Below are positions 12,301 through 24,766 of a DNA stretch of 64,000 bases, piece by piece; positions within the stretch are counted from its first letter, which is position 1; every line of letters starts with the position of its first letter. This stretch comes from Phoronis australis (lineage: Eukaryota; Phoronida; Phoronidae): the NCBI GenBank assembly GCA_002633005.1, contig NMRA01000386.1, forward strand, positions 1 through 64,000. The letters are read 5' to 3'. The notes below the pieces were generated by a model. That model was given only the letters and a program-made list of their open reading frames with translations. It was not told the DNA's origin and made no database searches. A program made the translations under genes and the position numbers.

Positions 12301-15300
12301 GTTCGTGTACAGACCTGTGTCTGAAATACGTGTTTTTCAAAGTATTTTGTCCAAGTGTTTTGCACATAGTAAGGTGAAAAGGCAGATAGGGTCAGATAAA
12401 AAGAGGGATCATCTGCTTAAAGTTGTGCAGGACCTTATCAGCAAGACTGCAGGGGCGGATCCAAGATTTTGAATGGGGGGGTGCAGAACAGAGTATTAGC
12501 CAGGATTTTGCCCGTCAGACATTCGCACTCCCGAACTGCCAAACTTGAAATGGAATCTGGGATAATTTTAGGGGGCTATGGCCCCTCGGCCCCTCTAGGT
12601 CCGCCACTACAACTGAAATCATAGAATTTAATCAGCAAAAATATATGTTTCCCGAAACTAGAAATTACGAAGAATTTGATTTTTGACATTATAACAATTT
12701 GTCATTAATGGAGTCACGTCACCATCCTTTTAGTAACATTAATTGAAAAAGAAAAGTACACATTCAAAGCAAAACCACAGGATCAATAACATGAATCAAT
12801 TTGGTATGATACAAAACTTCAAAATAAAATCCCAAACACGCCGTTACTCTTTTGGAAATGATCGTTTCGTTTTCGTTTTATTCATCTTTAATTTTTTTTC
12901 ATAAAAAAGAACCTCAAAATTTCTGTTGTATCCGACCAGCCATTTCTGAGATATAATGTTCCACAGACGGCCAAACTGTAATTTTTCTATGGTCCTACGT
13001 CCAAAAGCGTACTGTCTGCGTCTTCTGATTAATATTACCATACTACTCATGTGGAAAATGCTGAAGTTCTAAACAATTACGTGCAATAAACAAATAAACA
13101 CAGTCGCGTCATTGGAATGCAGCCTTTTCATCGTCAGAAGGCAGATCTGCCGCCTGATTTGTGAACAACGGCAAGGAGGTAAATCAGGCGTCTAACGAGG
13201 TTTGACACTTGATTTTTAAACGGCAGAACAATGGTCTAACGAGGTTTTGCACGTGATTTTTATACGGCCGATCACATGTTCGATTTGGCTTCTGTTTGCA
13301 ATGAGACTTATCATCGCTGAATAAGCGTCACTTAAAGGCGCAGTCGTGTGTTCCCTGTATACGCATATTCGCACGTCTCAAACTGGTTGTTTTTGTGTGT
13401 CTTTTGTCCATCCTTACACTATTTGCCAGTACTACGAGAGCTAGAATGGAAAGCATCATGTGATATGGCTTCTTATTGAACAGGAGAAATATTCGGACAT
13501 TCAGAATAATTGGAGAAATCTCCAGACATTCCAATTGATTGATGTTGAGAAACGTAGAATATTACTTCATCTGTGAAGAAGTGTCTTTGCGGTGTACGTG
13601 CGCAAGTCATAACAGCAAGAACAGACTAAATCGATGCATTTTATACACATAGATTATTACATGGCGAAGTCGTTATCCCCCCGTTATCTAGAGCCCGAGT
13701 GAATTTTGGAGAATTATCACCCGAGGGGCGATAGCATGCTTTGCTACAATAAAAAGTAGATGACATTTTAGAAGAATGCTCCATCACAAAAGTAATTAGG
13801 AAACAGAACTATAATCTGGAACATTTTATAGACTTTTTATTTTTACAGAAATCCGCAAAGTTCCAGAATGTGTCTTTTAATTGTTAAAGTTTTCCAGCAC
13901 ATCGTAAGAAACTATAGATACCAAGGTACGGGTTAGTATAAGGCAATGCAGCTGAAGGAGAGTTGATGTGTAAGCTTAGATGAGTTAGAGCTGAGTTGTA
14001 TAGCAGTTACAGAAAAACAGTTACGATAAACATAGAGTCAGCTATGAAGGGATCTGGTTATTGAATCAACGAGTGTAACTGTCCATAGAAGTGTCTCAGA
14101 AGTTCATCACTAGTCAAATCTTTGCAGCACTGGCTAGAGCAGAAAACAGAAGTTTCGTGGGACGTTTTGTTTGAGTAGGTTTATGAACGTACGGTCTTGA
14201 TTAATAAAGTGATTAACTCGAACCAGTCTTCAGTATATTATCGCACTCCGAAAACTAGTAGCACAGGTCAGTGACAACCAGCGTCCGCCCATTCACGGGG
14301 GAAAACGTAACAGCGTGCCAATGAGTTGGAGGGGAAAGTCGTTGTTAAAGGGTCAATATCGGTGAAAAACATCTTTTTCTGAGATCAGAAACAGGACGTA
14401 GTCTATCTGAAACTCTCGGGTTTCAGCAGAGCGCTTTGCTTGCCTGAGCAGCATCACTCTCAGTATGCATAGATTAAGCGTAGTTATCTGGTAGGCTAAC
14501 GTCACCGGCCTTGATGTTAATGAATGTGTGGCAAACAACGGCTAGAATTGGCAATTCGTACCTTAAAACTGTATACAAAATATTTTCACTCAAGAGGTCC
14601 GCAAATTGGTTCATGCGCCTAAGTTCGGTGTGGTGTCAATGGAATTAACTCTGGTCAAGTAAAAAAGATAAAGTAAGTTTCGAAGCCTTTAGCCTTGATC
14701 GCCGATAAAATAACACTTGGTTTCAAGTCAAATGTCCAGCATGTAGGCGCATGCGCCTAAGTTTGGCAATTAGGGTCAGCTTTATATTTAGGCACATACG
14801 CTCAATAGCAGAATTAAACGGTTGTAAACAAAAACACAACATTTTTATTCTTCTACAGCTCTAGCTAATAACTTCAAAAAGTCTAACCTACTTAACAATT
14901 CCAAAATTGAGTTTCAGTTGGCCTTGAAAAGAATAATGTCCTTTTAATATTTGTTAGTGGGCCAAAATCGACTTAGTATGCATTTAAATAGAACGTCTAC
15001 GCTTACCTTCGGAGAAAACACCAAAAATTCATTGTTTAGTCACTTGACCCCTTGACCCTTCCTGGTAATGTCCTCCAGCTACAACTACCGGTACTCACTT
15101 TTTTGCAATGTTTGCCAATTGTTCCGGTCTGTCCCAAGTATGCATCTTTTCCAACAACGTGCTAATTCCAAATTTCCTCTTTGCTTCATCGACGTTGTCC
15201 TACAAAAATTTGAAACAAATCCAAACAACGTTGCTGAAATTGGCGTTGCTGATACTATTATGCCAATATACACATTTTATATTGCAATGTGGAAGACTGT

Positions 15301-18300
15301 ATACTGCCGAGATGCACTCTGGAACACTGTAAGAGTAGAAAGACTACCGGGAATTTCCAAAAATAGGAAAACTTAAAATGATATAGAATTTACGCTCGTG
15401 CGTATTTTCGGAGGGGGGGGGGGCGAATTTTCTGATATTGTTTGACATAAATGCGTCTGCAGTCGTATCTCACCACTAAAAGTTTTAGTTGTCAATTGGC
15501 ATTCAACAAACACAGTGCATTAAACCTGCCCTTCATGCTGTGCTAATGCGGTTAGTTGCCAACCAAATCGCACAAAATCTCGTCATTTAAGTGCAATACA
15601 TTCACAAAAACAACGGACGTCAACAATAAATGCGATATTAAGGATAACGATTGACAACCAAGTGTATGTTAGTGTCAATAACATAATGATTATCATTCAC
15701 CAAATACATGTTCATGTCAATATCATCATGATTATCATTCACCAAGTATATGTTCATGTCAATAGCATCATGGTTATCATTAATCATAACAGTGAACTAG
15801 AACAGCGACCAATAATTGCATTTCCCCATCCACGCAGTACATTTTTAAACTACCGTTCAACCTCTTAAACTGATTAAAAGCGAAAATCTGTCTCACAATA
15901 GTCCTTACCCTGTTAAAATTTTATTTCCGTTACCAACAAGAACATCGAAACCTTCAGCGACTCATGAAAATGATTCAGAGTTTATCGGGTTTGTCAAATC
16001 CTAACATTGCAAATTGGAAAATGGCGTATGTACGCAGTGTTTATGACGAGTTGTCGGATCATTCGGCAACAATTCAAGATCAGATGCACGTGGTAATGTT
16101 TTTCAACCCCATAAGCGATTCGGTTACGAATTCAACGTTGACAGTTAAGCAACGGCGAATTGCCCCAGCCTTTAAATTGGGGCACAAGTTTTTAGTAACT
16201 GGTCTCAGTTGATCGGTTGCCTTAATTGATAGATGACGCTGTACACACAATATGCTGTTGTAGACCAGACTGAATAGAGCTATTGGGTTTAAAGAATTTA
16301 CAGCTATAAATCTCCATATTTACCTTAAAATCGTGTTTTTTCACATCGTGAAACTGAACAAATCGTGGCAAATTATCGTGCCCTTCAATTCCAATAAAAC
16401 CCGGCTGCAAACCGTATGATTTTCCATACGGGTACATCTCTCGTCGGTTGCTCGTTTCTTCTCTGCGGGCTTTCTTCATGTCTTCACTTTTTTCTTGGAA
16501 TATCAGCAATGCCTGAGCTGGTCTTAGTTTCACTACACCCTCCACCCAATCATAAAAAGGGAAACACGTTCTCGTATTGCTGGCAGTGTGAACGATAATG
16601 ACCTGAAATACATTAATATCGTAAATTCAAAACATCGGTTGAAATCGTTTTGCAGACACTTGACCTAAAGACATTTTAATTTCATTAAAACTCCCATGAA
16701 CACCATCTTTCATTTAACAATTCCTCCATAACTGAGCATCTTTAAACGTGTTTCTCGTATTCCTCGCTGTTTGGCTGTGTGCAGATACAATCCGATGCAC
16801 AGTTTTGAGGTTTTGAGAGCAAACAAGAGTAGCCAATCACGACATTCAGATCCGTGAAGCTAATACAAGTACAGTGATAAGGAGAACCCCCTTTTCTCTA
16901 TTTTTCCTTTTGAGAAACTGCATTTTACTCTGGTTAGCTGCCTAAACCAAAAATTCTAAATAGTCCTTTTAACGTCATAAAACCGATCTCATTATTGTTC
17001 TTAACGCGATAGGAGTCTATTTCCTTTACCAACACGAACATCGAACCCATCAAAGAATCAAGAAAATAGTTACGAGTTTAATGAGCTTGGCCATTCTTAA
17101 AATTGCAAACTCGAACATGGTGCATGCACGCAATGCCTGCAATTTGGTCATGGTAACCGAAACAGAATCAGATCGCCGTAAGGAATATTATGAGACCTTT
17201 TTTTGCGTGCAAAAGACCAAATTAGATGTTCGTATTTTAGCCAGCTAAACAAAGCGAATCGCATATTTAATTAAGGATTACGATAACCATTGTTATTAGT
17301 AAGACTTTGAGGACGATAACAAAATAAAGTAGCACTCTGGCTATCAGCACAGATACGAACAAGTTCCGTTATTAACGTTTCGTTTTTAATCTAAAATCAT
17401 CATCAGAAAACAAAAATTCATCACGTGTCACGAGCAACGAGCAAATACAGTCGAAATAACATTCACATGAACAGATTACCACAGGTGCAAGGGCAAACTA
17501 CTACCTTGACAACTGACCTATCGCAAGTTCTGCCTACATGCGAAAAGTAGATAAACAAACGATATGTTTTACCTGACAACGTTTTCTTTGTCGGGTAAAA
17601 TGGGGGCTTGGAAACGAAGGTGTGTCAAAAATGCTGCGTTGTTATCGGTCAGTTAAGCTGTCACTCAAAATCCTGGCGATAGGTCAACAAGACGGAGGCC
17701 TGCTGACCCCTATTGTACATAAACTCAATGACATATACTAACTTTTTGCTTCCTCAACTAGCCAAAATTTAAGTCAGTTGCTAGCTTTTGTTTGAAAAAG
17801 TTCACCCTGGAATAACACAGTACCACACCCATCATTATTCACCCAAGGTGCTTCACACGTGTCAAGCACATGTCGCCTGCAAATGTACCAGAAACTATCT
17901 CAAATCCTAGTTATTATGTAATTTTATTTCATGCGGGCAAACTTGTGTTATTGCAATTTTGAGTTACAAAGCTGACACAATGAAGTTGGCAAAAAGGCAA
18001 AATTTTTGTTTGGATGCGAATGTATTGCTCTTCCCATCAACCCAGGAGTGCCTAGAATTTTGTAAAGTATATAAGCCATGCAATGCATTTCATTGTAGAT
18101 ATTAAAACGAGGGATGAACAGCGGGCATAACCAATATCAGTGACTGCAAAACAAAAGATTGTATTGGGGAAAAATGCAAATACAAGACTGAGGTCAAAGG
18201 TCAACATAACAATCCACATTAACTACCTCCACCAATAGAGGGGAGTTCATTTCAGGATGGACAAATTGCAGGTCAAAGTTAGCAATGTGTCACTACACCT

Positions 18301-21300
18301 TAAGTGATCTGTTCATGTACAAACTGCTTGTGACTGTACTTGCTCAGTGTTTTCTCGACTGTTGGTGACATATGACGTATTTCTGATTATTTATGACTAT
18401 GGTTTTGGATTTAAAGCGAAACATTGATCATGAACTTGCGCCAACGAGGCCAAAAAACCTTAGTTGATTCTGGTCTACACCTCAGTTCATTTTGAAACTT
18501 GCCCTCATTACCTTTTAAAACAGGAAAAAAATGCCCGCCTGCATCAATTTTATACAAGGTGCCGAACTTTTGGGAAAGTCCTTACAAATGCTCACAAAAA
18601 AGCTTTTAAACGCCATTGGTCGTCAAGTGAGACATAGGTATCCACAAAGGATGCACGAATACCTGCAGTTGCGTGCCTGTAGCGTTGAAATTGGATTGAA
18701 ACTGGTTTGAGTTGAGTAGAAAACTCATAATGTTTGCTCGTCTTAGGTAGATTACATTTTAAAAAATTGGAAACCTATAATATACCGCCCCATTGCATGA
18801 ATTTTCAGAACAATCAAAGACCAGACTCAACTGTGTATTATCGACATAATCATTTGCCACTGGCTATGCGGCCACGAACTGATGATACTAATAACAAAAA
18901 ATGTGATTACATTTTCACAAATGAGAATCTACCTTATCAAGATGCCAGGTGTCTTTCCCGTACCTCTCCAAGGTTAAGTACTGGAGCTCTCCAATATCGC
19001 TACCTTCAATTTCGTAGACATCACGTGATCCTGCTTCTAAATCGTCGTACCACCTCTTGTCTAGTAAAATGCGTCTTGTCGCGCCGTTAGTGCCTTTTCA
19101 AACACAACTGAATCAGTTTTAAGTTGTATGAGAATCCAATATTGGGCTAACCGCTTGCTTTCAAAATGTTTCAAATCATTGTTTACTGAAAGCTCACGCT
19201 TGCTCGTAGTGGAGCCCGTAATTGTGGCCGAGTCGCTTAGTTCACGGTATAGCAGGGTTGGTATTCGAACGCTCTATTATATGAACGAGATGAAGAAAAT
19301 TTAGAACGGAGCAGATCCTTACCACAAATGCGGAACCCGTAAAACTCTCTGAAAACACCTCTAAGAACTTTAACTACACTCAAAGAACCCTTACCCTGAA
19401 TCTGAACTACTATCACACCCAGGCCCAGTTAAAATGTACCACGCACTAGAAGGTCGCAATAAAATCGTTCGTGATAAGAGCTGTGGTAAGACTTTGTGAA
19501 AAGTAGCAAGGTCCCAGTTTCATGGTAATGGTCCTTCTGAGTACGAACTTTAAAATCAGCGCATATTAATCGACGTTTCGGTTCATTGTCTCTAAACCAT
19601 TCTCAAGACAAAAGACAAAAGTATTCCAATCAGGTGACAAAGGTGGAGAACAGGCTGTACAGGTACACGTCAAAATGTATTGTGAAGGGACAGACCAGAA
19701 ATCAAAACAGTTGGAGCTCAAATGAACCAATACTTCTATTCAGATAGCGATCAGTAAAATTGACTCAACCGTATATGCATAGCCTCCTTTATAAGGAGCC
19801 TGAGGGTGGCATTATCCATGTCATAATCTGAACACCAGAGTAATCTATAGTTTGACCGGGTTTCAATGAATGGTTAAGAACAGCACTGCGTGTAAGCGTC
19901 TTTACATTGTTGATTTTAAAGTTCGCACTCATATTTTGGTCCAAAATAAATGTGATCAAAGCTGGTTCTACGTGGGAACTGTTCTGCAGCTCGTCGTATA
20001 GATTGCTCGATTGCCTTCATCATATAAAAAAACAATTTGAAAATGCCGACGGGCAATGAATTAATTGCTAGCTAATTCTGCTACGACACACAACATTGCG
20101 CCAGACAAATCTGACCAAGCTCAAGCTGCATTGCTTAGAAGGGTCGTAACGATTTTGAAAAACCGAAGTCAAATTGTGCCGGCCAGTGTAGTTGAACACG
20201 CAACATGACTGCAAATGGCGATTTAGCGGTAGTAAGAACGCGTCGGACTTAGTTTTCAACTTGCGTGTAAATGAATACCAAAACACAGAGCAGAGTTCAG
20301 TAACGTTAGGACCTCGCTAAAATACAAGACTGCGCGAGATTACTTGAGATATTGCTGTTTATTTTAAAAAAGAACAAGTGATTTTGACTAGGTCTTAGCG
20401 TAAGTCCTGGTGTTACTGAACTCTACCTGGTCTGTTATTCAGGTAATGCCCGTATATGCTCGGACGCTCAGTTCAGAAATATGCTAGCCGGACAGTGAAT
20501 CGTTTCACACCATTTCCAGGCGTCAGTTGTGCCAGGTTGAATTGTTCAGGGGCAACTTGTATCTGGGCAGCGTTCTGAAGATCACGCACGCAAGACCTCT
20601 CGTCAAATCACGTCTGAACTCCTACTGTTTCTCGAGTCCTCAAAACCGAAACGTTGCAAAATGGCGGCTGACAGGTCGGTAAGGAAACAATACTGTAGTT
20701 CCACCGGTGAAGCTACAGTATTGTTAGGTAAGGTGGGAATCATGAATTATGAGACAGTTAACAGTTCCTGTACCAAAAGAATCGATCTAAAGCCACGGCA
20801 CGCACCAGTGCAGCTCTTTCTAAAGTGAAAGCAATGGGGCCAGTTTTAATGGCAATTGTGAGAACCAAATGTGTATTCAGTACATGTTTGAGGTTATTTT
20901 GACTAAACTGTAAACCCATCTATCTTCTGCTCTGCTTTTACCGGAGCTGGTTATCCCGCCATTTTGAATGAACTGCCTTTTCAGACCGAAATTTTTGCTG
21001 CAAGTTAAGGTACCCTAATGCAGAATCAAAATCGGAAAAATCAGGTTGGTAATAACATATTTTAGCCTAAATTTATAGAATCTAGAGGTCAAGAATGCTT
21101 GGAATCTTGTTTCCACTCTAGGACCAAAACAATCCTGAATATATAATTGTGGTAAAATAAAATGACAAATTCACATGGCTTCGTTGATATTTTTCTCCGC
21201 GAATTCGGTTGAGTTTACTTTCTGCACGTTATGCAGTTGGCAAGTGTCCTGAGGCAGAGAATTAGCAAGGGTTTTGTTGAACCAGTTTTTGATTTCGACT

Positions 21301-21877
21301 AGATCAGCCATTTGAGCTTGGACAAGGCGAAATTTAATTGCAGCATGTGTATATGACCCATGTCTTGGGCCAACGGAAAGCAGGCCGGGCGAACAATGAT
21401 AGAAAAGTACCTTGAAGGGTCAGGTAAACGTCATCGTCTGTTCCGGTTCTCCTCCAGTAGGAATTGTCACTTGTGAATACTTCCGCTGAGTACGCACTAC
21501 AACAGTTGTAGGTTGCAAAGTAACAGTATTTTACATAGTAAAGACCATGAGTGAGGTAAAGGCCAAACTTTACAATGGGACATTTGAAATATTTAATTAA
21601 GCTGTTAATTCGTTACGGAGATTTTTTTGCAGGCAGTGTTAAAAGCCAGGAACAGCAAACGTTTTTGATTTGGCAATTTGAAAAACGAGAAAAAGTCACG
21701 TTTACAAATGCATTGAAATTATGTTAGCACAACATGGGCACAAAGTTAAAGGAATCCGCTTATCGTCTGCTTTTGGAGAGTTCATTTGCTTTACCAACGT
21801 TGAAGTAAGGACATAACTGGATTACATTGCACAAGGCTGGCCAAATCACACGTCTTCATGAGACGGTAGGCATGCAT
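6186..21877 (-). CDS. PLAT-domain lipoxygenase (11-exon model, about 701 aa)
   Basis: This is a non-haem iron lipoxygenase that would add oxygen to polyunsaturated fatty acids such as arachidonate. Exons in coding order: 21877-21795 (tentative), 21496-21411, 19093-18933, 16602-16324, 15199-15099, 12209-12002, 11257-10819, 9750-9500, 7981-7775, 7260-7150, 6365-6186; every junction agrees in phase. An N-terminal PLAT beta-barrel (exons 2-4) precedes the catalytic domain. Iron ligands seen are the two His of HLLGTH (model residues 391 and 396), His and Asn of QHAAVNFGQ (578 and 582), and the C-terminal carboxylate. The last residue is Leu instead of the usual Ile, and IPNS reads IPCS. The Coffa residue is Ala (434), which usually goes with S-stereochemistry. 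About 700 aa is slightly long for the family because of the uncertain first exon. Orthology to a named ALOX is not claimed. Confidence 0.93.
7150..7260 (-). CDS. Lipoxygenase exon 10
   Basis: 37 codons, phase 0-0, acceptor CATCTTTTAG and donor GTAGGT. Encodes KREVQMEDIMATLPGH and then ALTRFIDTE, matching the family segment 'kGxvTxeeimaTLPd ... wxLsrfqxde'. No ATG opens it, so it is easy to miss in an ORF scan. Confidence 0.9.
7775..7981 (-). CDS. Lipoxygenase exon 9: third His and Asn ligands
   Basis: 69 codons, phase 0-0; acceptor TTTGTTTCAG and donor GTAGGT. Contains SCQHAAVNFGQ with the iron-ligand His at 7858-7856 and Asn at 7846-7844, then AYPMALRKPPPD, the conserved surface loop. Confidence 0.95.
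8664..9056. repeat. 33-bp minisatellite in lipoxygenase intron
   Basis: About eight units with consensus near GACTTGGGACATTGCTGATA + ACGCTCATCAACA (8664-8902), then an 82-bp interruption and two further units (8984-9056). The CTTGGG word recurs at 33-bp steps from 8700 to 8832. The reverse strand reads as an 11-residue repeat by periodicity only. Confidence 0.85.
9500..9750 (-). CDS. Lipoxygenase exon 8
   Basis: Encodes LNIPQEFANRGVDD, LPNYHYRDDALLLWSAI and DEELQNFMME, all recognisable lipoxygenase motifs (LPxYxYRDDxLLLWxAI). Phase 1 in and 0 out; acceptor GTTTACAG and donor GTAAGA. Confidence 0.95.
10819..11257 (-). CDS. Lipoxygenase exon 7: first two iron ligands
   Basis: 439 bp, acceptor TTTACAG and donor GTACGT, phase 0 in and 1 out. 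It carries LVPIAIKLDQ, then WTLAKLFAKNADVQIHQ and SHLLGTH, whose two His (codons 11005-11003 and 10990-10988) are iron ligands, and LPSVHPLYKLILPH. The Coffa-site Ala is at 10876-10874, 38 residues after the second His, the same spacing as in human 5-lipoxygenase. Confidence 0.95.
12002..12209 (-). CDS. Lipoxygenase exon 6
   Basis: Encodes DTVFGNLVLNGPNPITIERC, the conserved FGxQFLNGxNPxxIxRC motif, and then LSLEDEMK. Phase 2 in and 0 out; acceptor TTTTTTGTAG and donor GTATGG. A decayed inverted copy lies at 28721-28978 on the plus strand. Confidence 0.93.
12450..12610. mobile_element. Short TIR element (CAGGGGCGGATCC family), copy 1
   Basis: Begins CAGGGGCGGATCC and ends GGTCCGCCACTAC, near inverted repeats. 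It shares the internal block TAGCCAGGATTTTGCC and CAGACATT with 58524-58621. Lies in a lipoxygenase intron. Confidence 0.65.
13756..14311 (+). mobile_element. Diverged LTR copy in a lipoxygenase intron
   Basis: Shares TTAATAAA, AACTCGAACCAGTCTTCAGT and the end GGGGGAAAACGTAACA with the solo LTR at 52983-53494, in order and with similar spacing. Boundaries are approximate and no target duplication could be seen. Confidence 0.65.
15099..15199 (-). CDS. Lipoxygenase exon 5
   Basis: 101 bp, phase 0 in and 2 out; acceptor TTTTTGTAG and donor GTGAGT. It encodes DNVDEAKRKFGISTLL and then a Trp-containing helix ending NIAKK. The sequence itself is weakly conserved in the family. Position, splice sites and exact phase fit between exons 4 and 6 carry the call. 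Confidence 0.75.
15663..15790. repeat. 42-bp tandem repeat, three copies
   Basis: GTCAATA starts at 15674, 15716 and 15758, with ATCATGATTATCATTCACC between. Lies in the intron between lipoxygenase exons 4 and 5. Confidence 0.8.
15905..17225. repeat. Dispersed repeat family, two diverged copies
   Basis: 15912-16040 and 17026-17140 share CGTTACCAACAAGAACATCG-like and AATTGCAAATTGGAAAATGG-like words in order. A third partial match, CGCTGTAAGGAATATTATGA at 24004, pairs with the later part of the second copy (17172). The family is unidentified; lipoxygenase exon 4 lies between the first two copies. Confidence 0.5.
16324..16602 (-). CDS. Lipoxygenase exon 4: end of PLAT, linker to catalytic domain
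   Basis: 93 codons, phase 0-0. It begins VIIVHTASNTRTCFPFYDW, the last PLAT strand. It continues through a charged linker (KARREETSNRREMYPYG) into GFIGIEGHDNLPRFVQFHDVKKHDF, the start of the catalytic domain as in animal lipoxygenases. Donor GTAAAT. Confidence 0.9.
18933..19093 (-). CDS. Lipoxygenase exon 3: PLAT core
   Basis: Encodes DLEAGSRDVYEIEGSDIGEL and ends with DTWHLDK, the PLAT pattern 'fe.Gs.D.feie..diGel...w.ldk'. Phase 1 in and 0 out; the donor is GTAGAT. Confidence 0.85.
19222..19272 (+). repeat. Possible tRNA-derived SINE head
   Basis: TTGTGGCCGAGTCGCTTAG resembles the A box of class II tRNAs and GGTTGGTATTCGAACGC a B box, 33 bp apart. It does not close into a full cloverleaf. 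It lies just upstream (minus-strand sense) of lipoxygenase exon 3. Confidence 0.35.
20686..20725. repeat. 13-bp perfect hairpin
   Basis: AACAATACTGTAG (20686-20698) and CTACAGTATTGTT (20713-20725) flank a 14-nt loop. Between lipoxygenase exons 2 and 3. Confidence 0.7.
21411..21496 (-). CDS. Lipoxygenase exon 2: start of PLAT domain
   Basis: Encodes YSAEVFTSDNS and then GTDDDVYLTLQ, matching the PLAT opening strands (YxVxVxTxD...GTDAxVYITL). It ends in phase 1 at a GTACTT donor and joins the exon at 19093, restoring the expected Gly. The acceptor TTGTAG at 21498-21497 is the best candidate; CTCAG at 21487-21486 is the alternative. Confidence 0.75.
21795..21877 (-). CDS. Lipoxygenase first coding exon (tentative)
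   Basis: An ATG at 21877-21875 opens 27 codons ending at a GTAAAG donor in phase 2, which is what the PLAT exon at 21496 needs. The peptide MHAYRLMKTCDLASLVQ has no family match, and PLAT usually starts within a few residues of Met. A different upstream first exon is therefore possible. Confidence 0.35.
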
Positions 21878-22555
21878 TGCAACCGAAGGCACGCTATGTT
21901 ACTCGCGCAGCATATTCAGCCTCGTCCCCAAGCCTCAAAATATCTCTGATTGGCTCAGCCAAATGTCTGGCAGCATATTTTGCTTCACGCGCGCTGGTTA
22001 CCGACATGAACGCTAGACGCGTGGCAGCTTGCTGTTTACGCAAAGATTCCTTTGTAAGCCAACAAGAGTATGGCGTTGCGTTGCTTACAGTCGATACCTA
22101 CTATGCTTGCTGTCCTTTTTTAGCGTTGGTGACCTTCGTTGATTTTCTCGAAACGCCAATACCTGTACAGAAATATAATTTAGAATGGAAAGTTATTTTA
22201 TCTCACATGTTCTTTCAGTTCGAGGGGCATTTCCATCATGCCCAGTAGTCAAATGTAAATGTTAACTCAGCCCCGCAAAGTGTCACAAACCTTTCCACAC
22301 GTTGTTAGGAAATGAGTTGCAACGCCAATCAGATCTTTTAGCGCATCGACAAGGAAAGGTGTCAAAATGTCATCACTTTTAACAGGATTGACAAAATCTT
22401 AGAAAATTTGACTGCTTCATATCAATCGTTGATGATCTCTTAAATTTCTTGTGAACAGATTGTCGTCTTGCAACAATTTGTATCTAGACTATTGAGGTTA
22501 ATCAGCCTGTTTGGTGTTTTTTTGCTTAGACCGTGAGTAGCGTAGACTCTTGTGG

Positions 22556-22605
22556 TCGGTTGCATGAAGCAATCACATTGAGTCCCAATTATGTTCCTTA
22601 AAGTG
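22556..22605 (+). repeat. Copy of the 5107-type MITE end
   Basis: GGTCGGTTGCATGAAGCAAT followed by GAGTCCCAAT resembles the left end of the element at 5107. No partner end was found nearby. Confidence 0.5.
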
Positions 22606-24698
22606 CTTAAAAATCACCATCTACGAAAATGTGTCGCCACCATAGTAAATTGCTGGGATATGAATGTTTGCCTGATACTAGTTTTGGACTTAAAAGTGAT
22701 TAAAATAATCACCTCACAAAAATACATCCTCACCAATCAATCAGCTGACCAATTAAAACATCCGCACACGCTATCTGACGATATGTTAATTAACTGATCT
22801 CGAGATACGAGCATTTATCGGTCTATGCATAATACGTAAAATCGGGAGAACCAATGTCAGCACTGGTCATCATCCAAACGTGTTTAATGTGAAAAGTTGT
22901 CAGATATTGCTGCTCGTTTTCCCGTGCTTTATGGTATAGAAATAATAATAATAATTGGACAATGTTGTCGGAATTTTGCAAAATAATGTATAGCAAGGAG
23001 TGGTGAGGCGTTGCGTTTGTTTCTCGTTGTTTGTGTATTTTCTCTTTCAGCTTTATCGGTCGAGAGAAAAACAAAATCTGGAATATGAAACTTTACACAA
23101 GTGAATGGAAAACACAATTCCATCCAAGTTCCTCCCTGATCTGAAAATTTTCATTCACTGCGTTGAGGAACAGGCGAAATGGAGTAAATGCCCAAAACGT
23201 ACCGAGAGTGACGTAGAAGAAGTAATATCCCAGGGGACATTATTCCGCATAACGACCGAATGGAGTGAAAAACGCTCGACTTAACCGTCGTATTTCACTA
23301 CAATTTTTTTTTTACCATGGTAGTTAACGGAAAGTATAATACAAACACAAAGACAGGGATTGTAAATGTCACAAAAATGAGCGTCATGCTGTAGTTCACA
23401 CGAGCTAAAGAGTCACTATGAACGACACTTCACGATTTTTGCCCATTTTCCCCTTAATTTTCCATTTATTTATATTGTAAAAGGATCAGAGGGCCGTACT
23501 ACAATAATCGGGACATCGGAAAATCGCGGATACTGCGCATGATTGTACACTGTACAAGAAATTCTCGTGTTGCTGGACATGTCACACTGGCGCTGGACAG
23601 GTTCGTACGTCACACTCGTGACTGTGGAGCTAATAGACGTTCATTTGACGTCGTTTTCACCTATTTTCTCATGTATATCCACCGAGTATATCGTTTATCT
23701 TCAATTGCCAAATGCCTACCACTCTCACCTAATAAATTGTGGTTTCAACAACGAAATTTCGAGATAGTGTGGATGAATACTCGTGGCAAACTAAATTTCA
23801 TATATGGTTCTACAGCAAATGATGCAATTTTCAGTTAATTTGAAAATCTAAATACCAACCGTCATTATTAAAACGGTTTCTTAGCAAAGCTGTTTTAACT
23901 GACGATACCTAGATCTGACACAACCATCTAACATAAAAAGCATGTCACATTTCAGAATTGGTTTGCACAAAATGTATTGCCCGTGACGACAATGGAACTC
24001 TATCGCTGTAAGGAATATTATGAGACCGAGTAAAATTCTTGATTCGTTTTGTAGCTAAACAGGGCAAATTGCAACTTTAAATTTTAGTTCTCTTGCACTA
24101 GATGAGCATTTACAGGTAAAACTAATCAAGAAAAAAAGCAAGTAAATTATTACGAACCCATCTTGTCCTGACTAGTGATGACCTTGGATCAGTCAATCCC
24201 ACATCTTCAGTGTTCAATCACCTGCAGTTAGCAAAACATTTGACGTATCCTGAGCAAGAGTAGGCCGCTGAACTACACTGTTATGTCATTGGGATAAATT
24301 TGTATAGCTGCATTGAATAGGTATGCCTAGTTAGTTGATATGTAAGGCTTGACCTGGGCTTGTACAATCATGTTCTGAACCAGTTCTTGTATGCATTCCA
24401 ACACCAATAAATCGTGTCATTGTTACATATCCCCTGACAAGCAAATTTCAACTATTGACAATGTTTACGCTTCATCAATCCTCCCGCAAAGGTCTAAATC
24501 CACAGGCAATTACCAGGACTGTGTTCAGTATTCGCTTGTACCTGCTGGTGAGGTAGAATTTCAGTACTGCTGGTGATGGTTAAAGTGGGAATAGTATGAG
24601 CCAATTGCATTTGTGTCATATTAAGTACACGCACTTTTGGGGAGCATATCTTTTTGCGTTATATTCCACGCAGTCATTAATTATTTACCACACATGTT

Positions 24699-24766
24699 AT
24701 GTCCCCCGTATTATGCGCCCCCTATAATGCACCCCCGTATTATGTTCCCCTATATTGGAAACCCCC
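24699..24766. repeat. Short C-rich tandem repeat
   Basis: CCCCCGTATTATG alternates with CCCCCTATAATGC and CCCCTATATTGG, about 15 bp apart. Low-complexity repeat in intergenic DNA. Confidence 0.6.

Noticed and set aside
19222-19272. tRNA gene
   Set aside because: A- and B-box-like words are present but no acceptor or anticodon stem closes; a SINE head is more likely.
21877-22248. 123-codon plus-strand frame
   Set aside because: No domain, and it overlaps the presumed 5' region of the minus-strand lipoxygenase; likely chance.
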